Assembly (NCBI RefSeq): GCF_014192215.1
Contig: NZ_JACHXP010000013.1
Location: 54,835-118,834, forward strand
Origin: Halomonas cerina
Lineage (GTDB): Bacteria; Pseudomonadota; Gammaproteobacteria; Pseudomonadales; Halomonadaceae
Direction: 5' to 3'
DNA length: 64,000 nucleotides
Below the pieces are notes generated by a model. That model worked only from the letters and a program-made list of their open reading frames with translations. It ran no database searches and was not told where the DNA came from. Positions 9,114 to 19,935 of the stretch are shown here, piece by piece. The translations under genes and the position numbers were made by a program. The stretch's first letter is position 1. Every line of letters starts with the position of its first letter.

Positions 9114-10409
9114 TTGAGCAAGAAGATCCAGGCCATCCGTGGCATGAACGACCTGCTGCCGGCGCAGTCCCCGCTGTGGCAGTACTTCGAGGACCAGGTG
9201 CGCGACCTGATGGCGCGCTACGGCTATGACGAGATCCGCACTCCGATCGTCGAGCAGACCGCGCTGTTCAAGCGCTCCATCGGCGAGGTCACCGATATCG
9301 TCGAGAAGGAGATGTACACCTTCGAAGACCGCAACGGCGACAGCCTGACCCTGCGCCCCGAGGGCACGGCGAGTTGCGTGCGCGCCGCCTTGGAGCATGG
9401 TCTGCTGCACAACCAGACCCAGCGGCTCTGGTACCAGGGCCCGATGTTTCGCCACGAGCGCCCCCAGAAGGGTCGCTACCGGCAGTTCCACCAGATCGGG
9501 GTGGAGGCCTTCGGCCTCGAGGGTCCGGATATCGATGCCGAGACCATCCTGCTCTCGGCCCGCCTGTGGCAGCAGCTCGGCTTGTTCGAGTACGTTACCC
9601 TGGAGCTCAACTCGCTGGGCTCGCCGGAGGCCCGTGCGGCCTATCGCGACACCCTGGTGAGCTACTTCGAGGCCCACCATGACGTGCTCGACGAGGACTC
9701 GCGTCGTCGCCTGACCAGCAACCCGCTGCGCATCCTCGACTCCAAGAACCCGGACATGGCGGCGATGCTGGCCGACGCGCCGCGGCTGATGGACCACCTG
9801 GACGCCGAGTCGAAGGAGCACTTCGAGCGGCTCTGCGCCCTGCTCGACGCTGCCGACATCGCCTATGAGATCAATCCGCGCCTGGTCCGCGGCCTGGACT
9901 ACTACAGCCGCACCGTCTTCGAGTGGACCACCACGGCGCTGGGCAGCCAAGGCACGGTCTGCGCCGGCGGTCGCTACGATGGCCTCGTCGAGCAGCTCGG
10001 CGGCAAGCCGGTGCCCGCGGTGGGCTTCGCCATGGGCATCGAGCGCCTGGTGCTGCTGCTCGAGACCCTCGACCTGGTACCCGACGAGGCCCGCGGCGCC
10101 CTGGACGTCTACCTACTGCCCATGGACGAGGCGTCCACCGCCACCGCCCTGCTGCTCGGCGAGCGCCTGCGCGAGACGCTGCCGGAGCTGCGAGCGCAGT
10201 TGCACTGCGGCGGCGGCAGCTTCAAAAGCCGTCTCAAGAAGGCCGACAAGAGCGGTGCCCGCCTGGCCCTGCTGCTGGGCGAAGACGAACTGGCCGAGGG
10301 CAGCGTGACCCTGAAGTACCTGCGCGAGGAGCGCGAGCAGCAGCGCCTGCGCCAGGAGGATCTGATCGCCGCCCTGACACCCCTGCTGGAAGGCGAATCC
10401 TTCGCCTGA
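9114..10409 (+). CDS. hisS: Histidyl-tRNA synthetase
   Basis: HisS charges tRNA-His. The 431-residue class II synthetase has motif 2 ([21 protein letters not shown] region), the histidine-specific [15 protein letters not shown], motif 3 (GFAMGIERL) and a C-terminal anticodon-binding domain. The start codon is TTG at 9114, supported by AAGGAG nine bases upstream and by the conserved N-terminus [15 protein letters not shown]; starting at the later ATG would cut off conserved residues. It is followed at 30 bases by yfgM. Confidence 0.96.
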   Translation: MSKKIQAIRGMNDLLPAQSPLWQYFEDQVRDLMARYGYDEIRTPIVEQTALFKRSIGEVTDIVEKEMYTFEDRNGDSLTLRPEGTASCVRAALEHGLLHNQTQRLWYQGPMFRHERPQKGRYRQFHQIGVEAFGLEGPDIDAETILLSARLWQQLGLFEYVTLELNSLGSPEARAAYRDTLVSYFEAHHDVLDEDSRRRLTSNPLRILDSKNPDMAAMLADAPRLMDHLDAESKEHFERLCALLDAADIAYEINPRLVRGLDYYSRTVFEWTTTALGSQGTVCAGGRYDGLVEQLGGKPVPAVGFAMGIERLVLLLETLDLVPDEARGALDVYLLPMDEASTATALLLGERLRETLPELRAQLHCGGGSFKSRLKKADKSGARLALLLGEDELAEGSVTLKYLREEREQQRLRQEDLIAALTPLLEGESFA

Positions 10410-10439
10410 CGGCCACGAGGACACCAAAGGAGACCGCCC

Positions 10440-11099
10440 GTGGCGGAGCTGAGAACCGAGGAAGAACAGCTTGAGGCCATCAAGCGCTGGTGGAAGGAGA
10501 ACGGCACCTCGCTGATCGTGGGCGTGGTGATCGCCGCCGCCGGCGTGTTCGGCTGGAAGACCTGGCAGGACTACCAGGCCGGCCAGGCCGAGGCCGCCTC
10601 CATGCGCTACCAGCAGCTGCTCTCGCTGAGTGGTCAGGAGACCTTGGACGAGGCGGCCCGGCAGCGGGCCGATGATCTGGTGAGCGAGATCACCGCCTCC
10701 CATGGCGATACCCTGTACGCCGACCTGGCGAGCCTGCTCGATGCCCGCCTGGCCGTCGACCATGACGACCCTGCGGCGGCCCGTCAGGCACTGGAGGCCG
10801 TCATCGAGGACAGCCCGCGTCCCTACCTCCAGGGGCTGGCCCGTCTGCGTCTCGCCCGCCTGCAGGTCGCCGCCGACCAGCCCGAGGCCGCACTCGCTTC
10901 CCTGGAAGGGGAGATCCCCGCGGCCCTGGCGGCCCAGCGCGCCAATACCCGTGGTGATGCCTATCAGGCCCTGGGGCAGCTCGACCGGGCCCGCGATGCC
11001 TGGCGCGAGGCACAGTCCCTCTCGCAGCAGAGCGGCCGTCCGTTGTACGGCGTAGAACTCAAGCTCGACAACCTGGGCGTCGAGGAGGCCACCCTGTGA
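10440..11099 (+). CDS. yfgM: Ancillary SecYEG translocon subunit YfgM (TPR)
   Basis: YfgM is an inner-membrane protein with a periplasmic TPR domain that works with PpiD at the Sec translocon. The 219-residue product has a cytosolic N-terminus (AELRTEEEQLEAIKRWWKEN), one membrane helix near residues 22-42 (SLIVGVVIAAAGVFGW) and an alpha-helical repeat domain. The start codon is GTG, preceded by AGGAGA. It overlaps bamB by four bases (GTGA), so the two are translationally coupled. Gene order hisS-yfgM-bamB-der is the gammaproteobacterial standard. Confidence 0.9.
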   Translation: MAELRTEEEQLEAIKRWWKENGTSLIVGVVIAAAGVFGWKTWQDYQAGQAEAASMRYQQLLSLSGQETLDEAARQRADDLVSEITASHGDTLYADLASLLDARLAVDHDDPAAARQALEAVIEDSPRPYLQGLARLRLARLQVAADQPEAALASLEGEIPAALAAQRANTRGDAYQALGQLDRARDAWREAQSLSQQSGRPLYGVELKLDNLGVEEATL

Positions 11100-12244
11100 A
11101 ACCGACCCTGCTGATCGCCGCCACGGCGGCCCTTGGCCTGCTGGCCGGCTGTGCCGGCCAGGTGGAGCCGCAATATCCCCCCAAGGCCCTGAAGGACATC
11201 CAGGCCTCCACCACCGTGAAGCCCCTCTGGCAGGCCGAGGTCGGCGACGGCCTCGGACAAGCCGGCTACCCCATCACGCCCGCCCGGGATGGCAACCGCC
11301 TCTTCGCCGCCGACGCCGAGGGGCATGTCGAGGCTCTGGATACCGAGAGTGGAGCACTGCGCTGGGAGGTCGACCTCGCAAGCCCGGTCTCCAGCGGGCT
11401 AACCGCCGTGGCCGATACCCTCTACCTGGGAACCCGCAATGGCGAGGTCCTGGCCCTGGACCAGGCCGACGGCAGTGTGCGCTGGCGCGCCCGGGTCAAC
11501 AGCGAGGTCCTCGCCGCCCCCCAGCCCAACCAGCAACTGCTGGTGGTCCAGGCCGTGGATGGCAGCGTCACCGCCCTGGACCGTGCCAGCGGCGAGCAGC
11601 GCTGGCTCTATGCGGGTCCCCGCCCCTCGCTGACCCTGCGCGGCACCGGCACCCCCCGGGTCATCGACCCGGTCACCTTCGTCGGTTTCGCCGATGGGCG
11701 CCTGACCACCCTGGACAACCGCAGCGGCCAGCCGCTGTGGGAGCGGCGCATCGCCGTGCCCCAGGGGCGCAGCGAGATCGAGCGCCTGGTGGACCTGGCC
11801 GGCCAGCCGGTGCTGACGCCGGACGGCCGCCTCTTCGTCACCAGCTACAATGGCCGCCTGGCGGCGCTGGACGCCACTACCGGCGAGATTCGCTGGGCCC
11901 GGGAACTCTCCAGCTACCGCACGCCGGTGCTGGTGGGCGACTTCCTGTTCGTGGTCAATGCCGCCAGCCACATCGTGGCCCTGGACGCCAACAGTGGCAA
12001 CGAGCGGTGGCAACTCGAGGCCCTCGAGGGTCGCTCGCTCACCGATCCGGCCTTCGCCGACGGTCGCCTGGTGGTCGGCGACTATGCTGGCTATCTACAC
12101 CTGATCGATGCTCGTGGCGGCGAGATCGTCGGCCGTACCGAGGTCGACGGGTCCGGCATCAGCGTCCGTCCGCTCACCGATGGCCGCCGGGTCTATGCCC
12201 TGGCCGATGACGGCACCCTGGAAGCCCTGGAGCTTCGCCCATGA
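11096..12244 (+). CDS. bamB: Outer membrane protein assembly factor BamB
   Basis: BamB is a lipoprotein of the BAM complex that inserts beta-barrel proteins into the outer membrane. The 382-residue product has a signal peptide ending in a lipobox (LLAGC, Cys at about 18), then repeating PQQ-like blades of an eight-bladed propeller (for example [17 protein letters not shown] and [17 protein letters not shown]). Translation starts with GTG overlapping the yfgM stop. Its last bases overlap the start of der (ATGA), so yfgM-bamB-der form a tight operon. Confidence 0.95.
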   Translation: MKPTLLIAATAALGLLAGCAGQVEPQYPPKALKDIQASTTVKPLWQAEVGDGLGQAGYPITPARDGNRLFAADAEGHVEALDTESGALRWEVDLASPVSSGLTAVADTLYLGTRNGEVLALDQADGSVRWRARVNSEVLAAPQPNQQLLVVQAVDGSVTALDRASGEQRWLYAGPRPSLTLRGTGTPRVIDPVTFVGFADGRLTTLDNRSGQPLWERRIAVPQGRSEIERLVDLAGQPVLTPDGRLFVTSYNGRLAALDATTGEIRWARELSSYRTPVLVGDFLFVVNAASHIVALDANSGNERWQLEALEGRSLTDPAFADGRLVVGDYAGYLHLIDARGGEIVGRTEVDGSGISVRPLTDGRRVYALADDGTLEALELRP

Positions 12245-13644
12245 ATCCTGTGATCGCCCTGGTCGGCCGCCCCAACGTGGGCAAGTCGACCCTGTTCAAC
12301 CGCCTGACCCGCTCCCGAGATGCCCTGGTGGCCGATTTCCCGGGGCTGACCCGCGACCGCAAGTACGGCAACGGCTCGCTCGGCGGCAAGGCCTACACGG
12401 TGATCGACACCGGTGGCATCAGCGGCGACGAGGAAGGCATCGACGCGGCCATGGCCGAGCAGTCGCTGCAGGCCATCGACGAGGCCGACATCGTGCTGTT
12501 CCTGGTGGATGCCCGGGCCGGATTGCATGTCGCCGACGAGGCCATCGCCAACCACCTGCGGGTCAACCAGAAGAAGACCTGGCTGGTGGTCAACAAGACC
12601 GACGGTCTGGAGGAGCACTCCGCCATGGCCGACTTCTGGCAGTTGGGACTCGGCGACCCGCACCCCATCGCCGCCGCCCACGGCCGCAACGTCACCACGC
12701 TGATCGAGGAGGTGCTCTCGCCCTTCCCGGAGCGCGACGAGGACACTCCTCCTGATACCGGCCCCCAGGGCATCCGCATCGGCGTGATCGGCCGCCCCAA
12801 CGTCGGCAAGTCGACCCTGGTCAACCGCCTGCTCGGCGAGGAGCGGGTGGTGGTCTTCGACGAGGCCGGCACCACCCGGGATGCCATCGAGATCCCCTTC
12901 GAGCGCCGCGGCAGGCCCTACGTGCTGGTGGACACCGCCGGCGTGCGGCGCCGCAAGAACGTCCGCGAGATCGCCGAGAAGTTCTCGATCATCAAGACCC
13001 TGGAAGCCATCAAGGCATGCCATGTCGCCATCATGGTGCTGGATGCGCGCAGCGGCCTGGTGGAGCAGGACCTGCACCTGCTCGACTACGTGCTGACCAG
13101 CGGCCGTGCCCTGGTGCTGGCGGTCAACAAGTGGGACGGCCTGGAAAGCGAGGCCAAGGACAGGATGCGCACCGAGACCAAGCGCCGCCTGGGCTTCGCC
13201 GACTACGCCGACCTGCACTTCATCTCCGCGCTGCATGGCACCGGGGTGGGCGACCTCTACCCGTCGCTGGAGCGGGCCTTCGCCTCGGCCAACAGCCACT
13301 GGTCGACCAACCGCCTGACCAATATCCTCCAGGACGCGGTGGCCCAGCACCAGCCGCCGCTGGTCCACGGCCGGCGCATCAAGCTGCGCATGGCCCACCA
13401 GGGCGGGGCCAACCCGCCGATCATCGTGGTGCACGGCAACCAGACGGGCGCGCTGCCCGAGGCCTACAAGCGCTATCTGACCAACACCTTCCGCAAGGTG
13501 CTCAAGGTCCGCGGCACGCCGATGCGCTTCGAGTTCCGCTCCGGGAAGAACCCCTACGACAGCCTGGCCGGCGCCAGCGACCGGGAGAAGGCCAAGAAAC
13601 GCGAGCTTACCCGCACCAAGGAGGCGCGTCGCGGTCGCCACTAA
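12241..13644 (+). CDS. der: Ribosome biogenesis GTPase Der (EngA)
   Basis: Der is an essential GTPase needed for 50S ribosomal subunit maturation. The 467-residue protein has two tandem GTPase domains, each with [10 protein letters not shown] at G1 (near residues 9 and 183) and matching NKxD motifs (VNKTDG and VNKWDG). A C-terminal KH-like domain ends in a basic tail ([20 protein letters not shown]). The start overlaps the bamB stop by four bases. Confidence 0.97.
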   Translation: MNPVIALVGRPNVGKSTLFNRLTRSRDALVADFPGLTRDRKYGNGSLGGKAYTVIDTGGISGDEEGIDAAMAEQSLQAIDEADIVLFLVDARAGLHVADEAIANHLRVNQKKTWLVVNKTDGLEEHSAMADFWQLGLGDPHPIAAAHGRNVTTLIEEVLSPFPERDEDTPPDTGPQGIRIGVIGRPNVGKSTLVNRLLGEERVVVFDEAGTTRDAIEIPFERRGRPYVLVDTAGVRRRKNVREIAEKFSIIKTLEAIKACHVAIMVLDARSGLVEQDLHLLDYVLTSGRALVLAVNKWDGLESEAKDRMRTETKRRLGFADYADLHFISALHGTGVGDLYPSLERAFASANSHWSTNRLTNILQDAVAQHQPPLVHGRRIKLRMAHQGGANPPIIVVHGNQTGALPEAYKRYLTNTFRKVLKVRGTPMRFEFRSGKNPYDSLAGASDREKAKKRELTRTKEARRGRH

Positions 13645-13684
13645 GCCGCAGCCCGCAGCCCCGACCGACACCGGAGACCCCTTG

Positions 13685-14305
13685 ATGCGTTCCCGATGCT
13701 TCCCCTATCCCTGGCGCCTGCTCGCTCCCCTCTGCCTGGCCGCCCTGCTCACCGGCTGCCTGGCGCTGCCCCAGACCGGCCTGTTCGCCTTTCGCCTGGC
13801 GGTCACCTCGTTGGGGGTCGAGGAGGTGCGCATCGGCCCCTATGCCGTGGATGCCCGCCTCGACACCAGCGATATCACCTCGCTGATCGCCTCGAGCCTG
13901 GGCGCCGGCAGCCTGCCGGTGAAGGCCACCCTGGCCCTGGGCCTCGGCCTGCCTGCCGGCATGCCGCCGGTGGAGATGGCCGGCTTCCGCTGGCGCCTGG
14001 ATGTCCCGGGCGCCGAACCGGTCAGCGGCGACTATGCCCAGGACGTGACCCTGACCGCCGGCGAGGACGCCCGGCTGCGCCTGCCCGTCGCCTTCGACCT
14101 GCTGGGCGACGATCGTGAGCGCCTGGCCCCCATGGTGGAGCTGGCCACCCGGCTCGCCCGCCGCGGCGAGCTGCCCGCCGGCAGCGAGCTGGCCATCACC
14201 CCTGGCGACCTGCGCGGCCTGGGCATGACCCTGCCTTCCGGCCTGTTCACCCCCACCCTGCGCCTGGCGGTGGGTGAGGGCGGTGAACTGATCCCCCAGG
14301 GCTGA
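13685..14305 (+). CDS. Uncharacterised lipoprotein, weakly LEA type 2-like
   Basis: The 206-residue product has a basic N-terminus, a hydrophobic helix and a lipobox (LLTGC near residue 22), so it is a predicted lipoprotein. The mature part is a leucine/alanine-rich beta protein with two alternating acidic and hydrophobic segments. The pattern LFAFRLAVTSLGVEEVRIGPYAVDARL resembles LEA type 2 (water-stress) beta sandwiches found in small lipoproteins, but I see no diagnostic motif. It follows der by 40 bases on the same strand and converges on the DUF815 gene. A TTG lies directly before the chosen ATG; GGAG is upstream of both. Confidence 0.6.
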   Translation: MRSRCFPYPWRLLAPLCLAALLTGCLALPQTGLFAFRLAVTSLGVEEVRIGPYAVDARLDTSDITSLIASSLGAGSLPVKATLALGLGLPAGMPPVEMAGFRWRLDVPGAEPVSGDYAQDVTLTAGEDARLRLPVAFDLLGDDRERLAPMVELATRLARRGELPAGSELAITPGDLRGLGMTLPSGLFTPTLRLAVGEGGELIPQG

Positions 14306-14330
14306 GCGCCGCCCTGCGGCACGGTGCCGC

Positions 14331-15200
14331 TCAGCCCGTGCCGTGGAGGCGGCGACGGCCCACCCAGTGGTTGGCGAACTGCCAGGCCGCCCGGCCGCTG
14401 CGGCCTCCACGCAGGGTGGCGAAGCGGATCGCCTCGGCGCGGGCCTCGCGGGTCCAGTCCGAGGCCCTGCCCAGCTGGGTGACCCAGTGGCAGCAGGCCT
14501 CCAGGTAGACATCCTGATTGAAGGGATGGAAGCCCAGCCACAGGCCGAAACGGTCCGACAGCGAGATCTTCTCCTCCACGGCGTCGCCATGATGCAGCTC
14601 CTCGCCGACCCGCCGCGAGGCATCGTTGTCGCTCATGGCCTCGGGCAGCAGATGGCGCCGGTTGGAGGTGGCGTAGAGCAACACGTTGGGCGGGGGACCA
14701 GTGAGCGCCCCGTCGAGTACGCTCTTGAGCGCCTTGTAGGCGTCGTCGTGCCCCTCGAAGGAGAGGTCATCACAGTAGACCAAGAAGCGTTGCCGCTCCC
14801 GACACAGCCGCTCCACCAGCAGGGGCAGGGCCGCGAGGTCATGGCGGTCCACCTGGACTAGGCGCAGCCCCTCCGCGGCCAGGTCGTTGAGCAGCGCGCG
14901 AATCAGCGACGATTTGCCGCTGCCCCGGGAGCCCCACAGCAGGACATGGTTGGCGGGATGCCCCTGCAAGAAGGCCCGGGTGTTGTCGACCAAGGCCAGT
15001 TTCTGGCGCTCGATACCCAGCAGGTCGTCGAGACCCAAGGCATCGCGGGGCGGCACCGGCAGCAGCCGCCCGCCGAGGGCATGACGCTGCCAGAGGGCGG
15101 CGACATCCCGGGTCCAGTCGACCTCGACCGGGGGGGGTGGCAGCCAGTGCTCGACATGGTCCAGCAGATGGATCAGGCGGCGCGTCAGCTCGGGGTCCAT
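14331..15200 (-). CDS. DUF815-family AAA-type ATPase
   Basis: The 289-residue protein has a Walker A loop (GSRGSGKSS), a Walker B-like segment (FLVYCDDLSFE) and the family-specific stretch NVLLYATSNRRHLLPE. A block near residues 205-225 reads EEKISLSDRFGLWLGFHPF. These identify the DUF815 ATP-binding family, related to the DnaA/DnaC class of AAA proteins, whose role is unknown. The start at 15200 has AAGGAG eight bases upstream; the frame remains open further upstream, but those codons overlap the promoter side of the divergent M48 gene. Confidence 0.88.
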   Translation of the reverse strand: MDPELTRRLIHLLDHVEHWLPPPPVEVDWTRDVAALWQRHALGGRLLPVPPRDALGLDDLLGIERQKLALVDNTRAFLQGHPANHVLLWGSRGSGKSSLIRALLNDLAAEGLRLVQVDRHDLAALPLLVERLCRERQRFLVYCDDLSFEGHDDAYKALKSVLDGALTGPPPNVLLYATSNRRHLLPEAMSDNDASRRVGEELHHGDAVEEKISLSDRFGLWLGFHPFNQDVYLEACCHWVTQLGRASDWTREARAEAIRFATLRGGRSGRAAWQFANHWVGRRRLHGTG

Positions 15201-15320
15201 CGAGGGGGCTCCTTGGCAGGCAGACTTCGGTTGATCTTGCGGGCATTCGGGGTATCTTGTGGCGAACCCGACGCCCCCGTCCAGAGTCATAGTGACCTGG
15301 CAACGAAAGGAGCCCTTGCC

Positions 15321-16121
15321 ATGCGCTGGAAGCACTGCCTCGCCGTCGGCGCCCTGAGCGTCGCCCTGGTGGCCTGTACCACCTCTCCCACCGGGCGTTC
15401 GCAGCTAACCCTGATGTCCGACGAGCAGCTCGACCAGATGGGCGCCCAGGCCTTCGCCCAGTACCAGAAGGAGTTGCCGACCGTCGGCGGCGCCGCCTAC
15501 CGCTATGTACAGTGCGTAACCGAGGCTATCGTCACCACCCTGCCGCCCCAGGCGCGTGAGGGTGGCTGGCAGGTCCGGGTCTTCCAGGACGAGTCGGCCA
15601 ACGCCTTCGCCTTGCCCGGCGGCTATGTGGGGGTCAACACCGGCCTGTTGGCCATCGCCGAGAACCAGGACCAGTTGGCCGCGGTCATCGGCCACGAGAT
15701 CGGCCATGTGCTGGCCCGTCATGCCAACGAGCGTGCCTCGACCCAGAGCGCCACTCAGATCGGCCTGTCGGTCCTCTCCTCCACGGCCGGTCTGGAGGGC
15801 CCGGGGGGGCAGCAGGTCATGGCCGCCCTGGGCCTGGGCGCCAAGTACGGTATCATGCTGCCCTTCTCGCGCCGCCATGAAAGCGAGGCCGACGTGATCG
15901 GCCTGCAGCTGATGGCCGAGGCCGGCTTCGATCCCCGGGCCAGCGTGGCCCTGTGGCAGAACATGGGCGCCGCCGGTGGCGGCCAGCCCCCCGAGTGGAT
16001 GTCCACTCACCCGAGCCATGGCCAGCGCATCGCCGGCCTGCAAGCCGAGATCCCCGAGGTCCTGCCACGTTACGAGCAGGCCCGTCAGGCGGGCCGCACA
16101 CCGAACTGCCCGCGCCCCTGA
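15321..16121 (+). CDS. M48-family metalloprotease lipoprotein (LoiP/YcaL-like)
   Basis: This is a predicted periplasmic zinc protease anchored as a lipoprotein. The 266-residue product has a signal peptide with lipobox (ALVAC, Cys19), the zinc site HEIGH at residues 125-129, and the third ligand in ESEADVIGLQLM. Related E. coli proteins (LoiP, YcaL) take part in quality control of outer-membrane proteins. The start at 15321 has AAAGGAG upstream. It is followed at 17 bases by a small membrane protein gene. Confidence 0.88.
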   Translation: MRWKHCLAVGALSVALVACTTSPTGRSQLTLMSDEQLDQMGAQAFAQYQKELPTVGGAAYRYVQCVTEAIVTTLPPQAREGGWQVRVFQDESANAFALPGGYVGVNTGLLAIAENQDQLAAVIGHEIGHVLARHANERASTQSATQIGLSVLSSTAGLEGPGGQQVMAALGLGAKYGIMLPFSRRHESEADVIGLQLMAEAGFDPRASVALWQNMGAAGGGQPPEWMSTHPSHGQRIAGLQAEIPEVLPRYEQARQAGRTPNCPRP

Positions 16122-16138
16122 TCGACAAGGACCCCCGC

Positions 16139-16399
16139 ATGCTGAAGCTTGGCTTGCTGCTGTTGATTCTGCCCATCTTGGTGCTGATGGGCCTTTACTT
16201 CATGGAACTCGGCGAGGTGCGTGACTGTGTGCTGGTGCAGGAGGGGCACTGGGACTATATCGCCGGCACCTGCCGTGACACGCCCCAGCCCTTCGTGCCC
16301 TGGATCGACCGCCACCCCTGGGTGGTCAACGGCGGCATGCTGCTCTCGGTGGCCGGCATGGCGCTGTGCATGCTGGGGCTATATGTCAAGCGCCGTTGA
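16139..16399 (+). CDS. Small two-helix membrane protein, unknown function
   Basis: The 86-residue product starts MLKLGLLLLILPILVLMGLYF and has a second hydrophobic segment near residues 64-82, ending in LYVKRR. Between them are two cysteines in a polar stretch (RDCVLVQEG and GTCRDTPQPF), which would be periplasmic if both ends are cytosolic. AAGGA lies upstream of the ATG at 16139. It follows the M48 protease gene closely and may be co-transcribed. I do not recognise a family. The stop codon lies inside a perfect palindrome. Confidence 0.7.
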   Translation: MLKLGLLLLILPILVLMGLYFMELGEVRDCVLVQEGHWDYIAGTCRDTPQPFVPWIDRHPWVVNGGMLLSVAGMALCMLGLYVKRR

Positions 16400-16434
16400 A
16401 TTGGGGACAGACCCCGAATACGCGTGTCCCCAAT

Positions 16435-16437
<3 letters not shown>
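16397..16437. repeat. 13-bp perfect palindrome carrying two stop codons
   Basis: TGAATTGGGGACA (16397-16409) and its exact complement (16425-16437) flank a 15-base loop. The first three bases are the stop codon of the rightward small membrane protein. The last three, read on the other strand, are the stop codon of aroE. The arm resembles the GGGGACAGACCCC / TCTGTCCCC motif that I recall at the ends of REP-type elements near RAYT transposases. It would also form a bidirectional terminator hairpin between the convergent genes, though it lacks a T-tract. Confidence 0.75.
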
Positions 16438-18200
<1,763 letters not shown>

Positions 18201-18212
18201 TTAAGGGCATGT

Positions 18213-18770
18213 TCAGCCGCGCAGCACCCGGCCGGTGGCCAGGTCGCGGATGGTGCTCGGGCGGTCATGGCCACCCAGCGGGCCGTCGAGCACGGCGTCG
18301 AGCGCGTCGCCGAAGGTAGCGCACACCTCGTCGACCGTCATGGCCGGGGGCTCGCCGGCGCGATTGGCGGAGGTCGACACGATGGGGCCGCCGAAGGCAC
18401 GACACAGTTCGGCCACCAGCGGATGGCCGCTGACCCGCAGCGCCACCCGGTCGTGCTCGCCCCGCACCAGAGGCGCAGTGCGTCCGTTGTCGGGTACCAG
18501 CCAGGTGTGAGGCCCCGGCCAGCTGGCCTCGAGCGCCTCGCGCTGCGACGGAGAAAGTCCTGCCAGCCAGGGCGCGAACTGGCCGATATCGGCGGCCACC
18601 AGGATCACCCCCTTGCCGGGATCGCGCCGCTTCAGGCGCAGTAAGCGCGCCAGCGCCGCCGCGTCATCCGGGTCGCACCCCAGGCCCCACACGGCCTCGG
18701 TGGGATAGGCGATCACGCCACCCCGGCGCAGGGCGGCCACGACGGCATCGAGGGAGTGAGTCTGGGGCAT
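18213..18770 (-). CDS. tsaC: Threonylcarbamoyl-AMP synthase TsaC (YrdC)
   Basis: TsaC makes threonylcarbamoyl-adenylate for the t6A modification of ANN-decoding tRNAs. The 185-residue product has the YrdC core: GGVIAYPTEAVWGLGCDP, then RLLRLKRRDPGKGVILV, and the later GGPIVSTSANRAGEPP. The start is set by alignment to the family at 18770; an ATG at 18803 is in frame but would add residues not seen in relatives. The ribosome site (ACAGG) is weak. It follows dprA by 39 bases. Confidence 0.93.
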   Translation of the reverse strand: MPQTHSLDAVVAALRRGGVIAYPTEAVWGLGCDPDDAAALARLLRLKRRDPGKGVILVAADIGQFAPWLAGLSPSQREALEASWPGPHTWLVPDNGRTAPLVRGEHDRVALRVSGHPLVAELCRAFGGPIVSTSANRAGEPPAMTVDEVCATFGDALDAVLDGPLGGHDRPSTIRDLATGRVLRG

Positions 18771-18809
18771 GGGGCCTGTCCGATGGAGTGAACGACGGCC
18801 CATAGCCTA

Positions 18810-19925
18810 TCATGCACGCCGGTCGGGCGGCAGGCGCACCCAGCCGCCGGCCGCCTGGGCGATGCGTCCCTCGAGTTCGAGGCCGAGCAGACGGCGCTGG
18901 CAGTCGCCGACCCCACAACCGGCCAGCGCCACCAGGGCATCGACGGGGGTGGGCGTATCGCTGAGCCAGGCCAGCAAGGGGTCGTCATCGTCATCCCGTT
19001 CGACCGCCTCGGCGGTCCCGGACGGAGCCATCGCGGCCATGCCGGCACCGGCCCACTGGGTCAACTCGGCCAGGATGTCATCGACCTGGCGCACCAGCAC
19101 CGCCCCCTCTCGGATCAACTGCAGACAACCTCGTGCCTGGGGATTGTGGATCGAGCCGGGCAGGGCGAACACCTCGCGGTTCTGCTCGGCGGCGAGCCGG
19201 GCGCTGATCAGCGAGCCACTCCGCGCGGCGGCCTCCACCACCAACACCCCCAGCGACAGCCCGGTGACGATGCGATTGCGACGGGGAAAGAAGCCGGCCC
19301 GTGCCCGGGTGCCGGGTGGGTGTTCCGAGAGCAGCAGGCCCCCGCGCTCCTGCAGCCGCCGATGCAGGGCCTGGTGACGCGGGGGATAGACGACATCGAT
19401 GCCGCTGCCCAGCACGGCAATGCTCGCCCCGCCAGCCTCGAGGGCCGCCTGCTGGGCGGCACCATCGACCCCCAGTGCCATGCCGCTGACCACGCACCAG
19501 CCCCGTTCGGCCAGCTCCCGGGCGAAGCCGGTCGCGTTGCCGAGCCCCTCCCGAGTCGGCCGGCGCGAGCCGACCATCGCCAGCCGCGGCGGCGCGAGGG
19601 CATCGAGATCGCCACTGGCCCACAGGATCGGAGGTGGATCGGCGATCTGGCTCAGCAGCGCCGGCCAGCGCGGATGGCCGGCATGCAACAGGTGCCGATG
19701 GGGCACCGCCTCGCTCCAGGCCAAGTCCGCCTCGACCCGGGTCGTGAGGGGGCTGCGGCCCGGGTGGTCGAGCCACAGCCGCAGCGCCCGGGCCGGCGTC
19801 TCGGGCAGGACCGCGAGCCAGCCGGCCGGCCAGTCGGGTGACAGTGCCGCCAGGGCGGCGAGACGACCGACACCGAGGCCCGGTAGCCGCGCGAGGACCA
19901 GCCACTCCCTGGCCGACATGCCCAT
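18810..19925 (-). CDS. dprA: DNA-processing protein DprA (Smf)
   Basis: DprA binds incoming single-stranded DNA and loads RecA in natural transformation. The 371-residue protein has a short SAM-like N-terminal domain (WLVLARLPGLGVGRLAAL). The Rossmann-like core follows with VGSRRPTREGLGNA, GMALGVDGAAQQAALEAGG, SEHPPGTRARAGFFPRRNRI and EAAARSGSLISARLAAEQ. A C-terminal winged-helix DML1 domain begins near residue 300. Two ATGs, at 19925 and 19919, are equally likely starts. It follows a LysM protein gene by 10 bases; that pairing upstream of tsaC is common. Confidence 0.92.
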   Translation of the reverse strand: MGMSAREWLVLARLPGLGVGRLAALAALSPDWPAGWLAVLPETPARALRLWLDHPGRSPLTTRVEADLAWSEAVPHRHLLHAGHPRWPALLSQIADPPPILWASGDLDALAPPRLAMVGSRRPTREGLGNATGFARELAERGWCVVSGMALGVDGAAQQAALEAGGASIAVLGSGIDVVYPPRHQALHRRLQERGGLLLSEHPPGTRARAGFFPRRNRIVTGLSLGVLVVEAAARSGSLISARLAAEQNREVFALPGSIHNPQARGCLQLIREGAVLVRQVDDILAELTQWAGAGMAAMAPSGTAEAVERDDDDDPLLAWLSDTPTPVDALVALAGCGVGDCQRRLLGLELEGRIAQAAGGWVRLPPDRRA

Positions 19926-19935
19926 GCTGGCCGTC

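Noticed and set aside
18771..18803. tsaC start at 18803
   Set aside because: The extra 11 codons are not found at the start of TsaC proteins, as far as I recall, and there is no better ribosome site.
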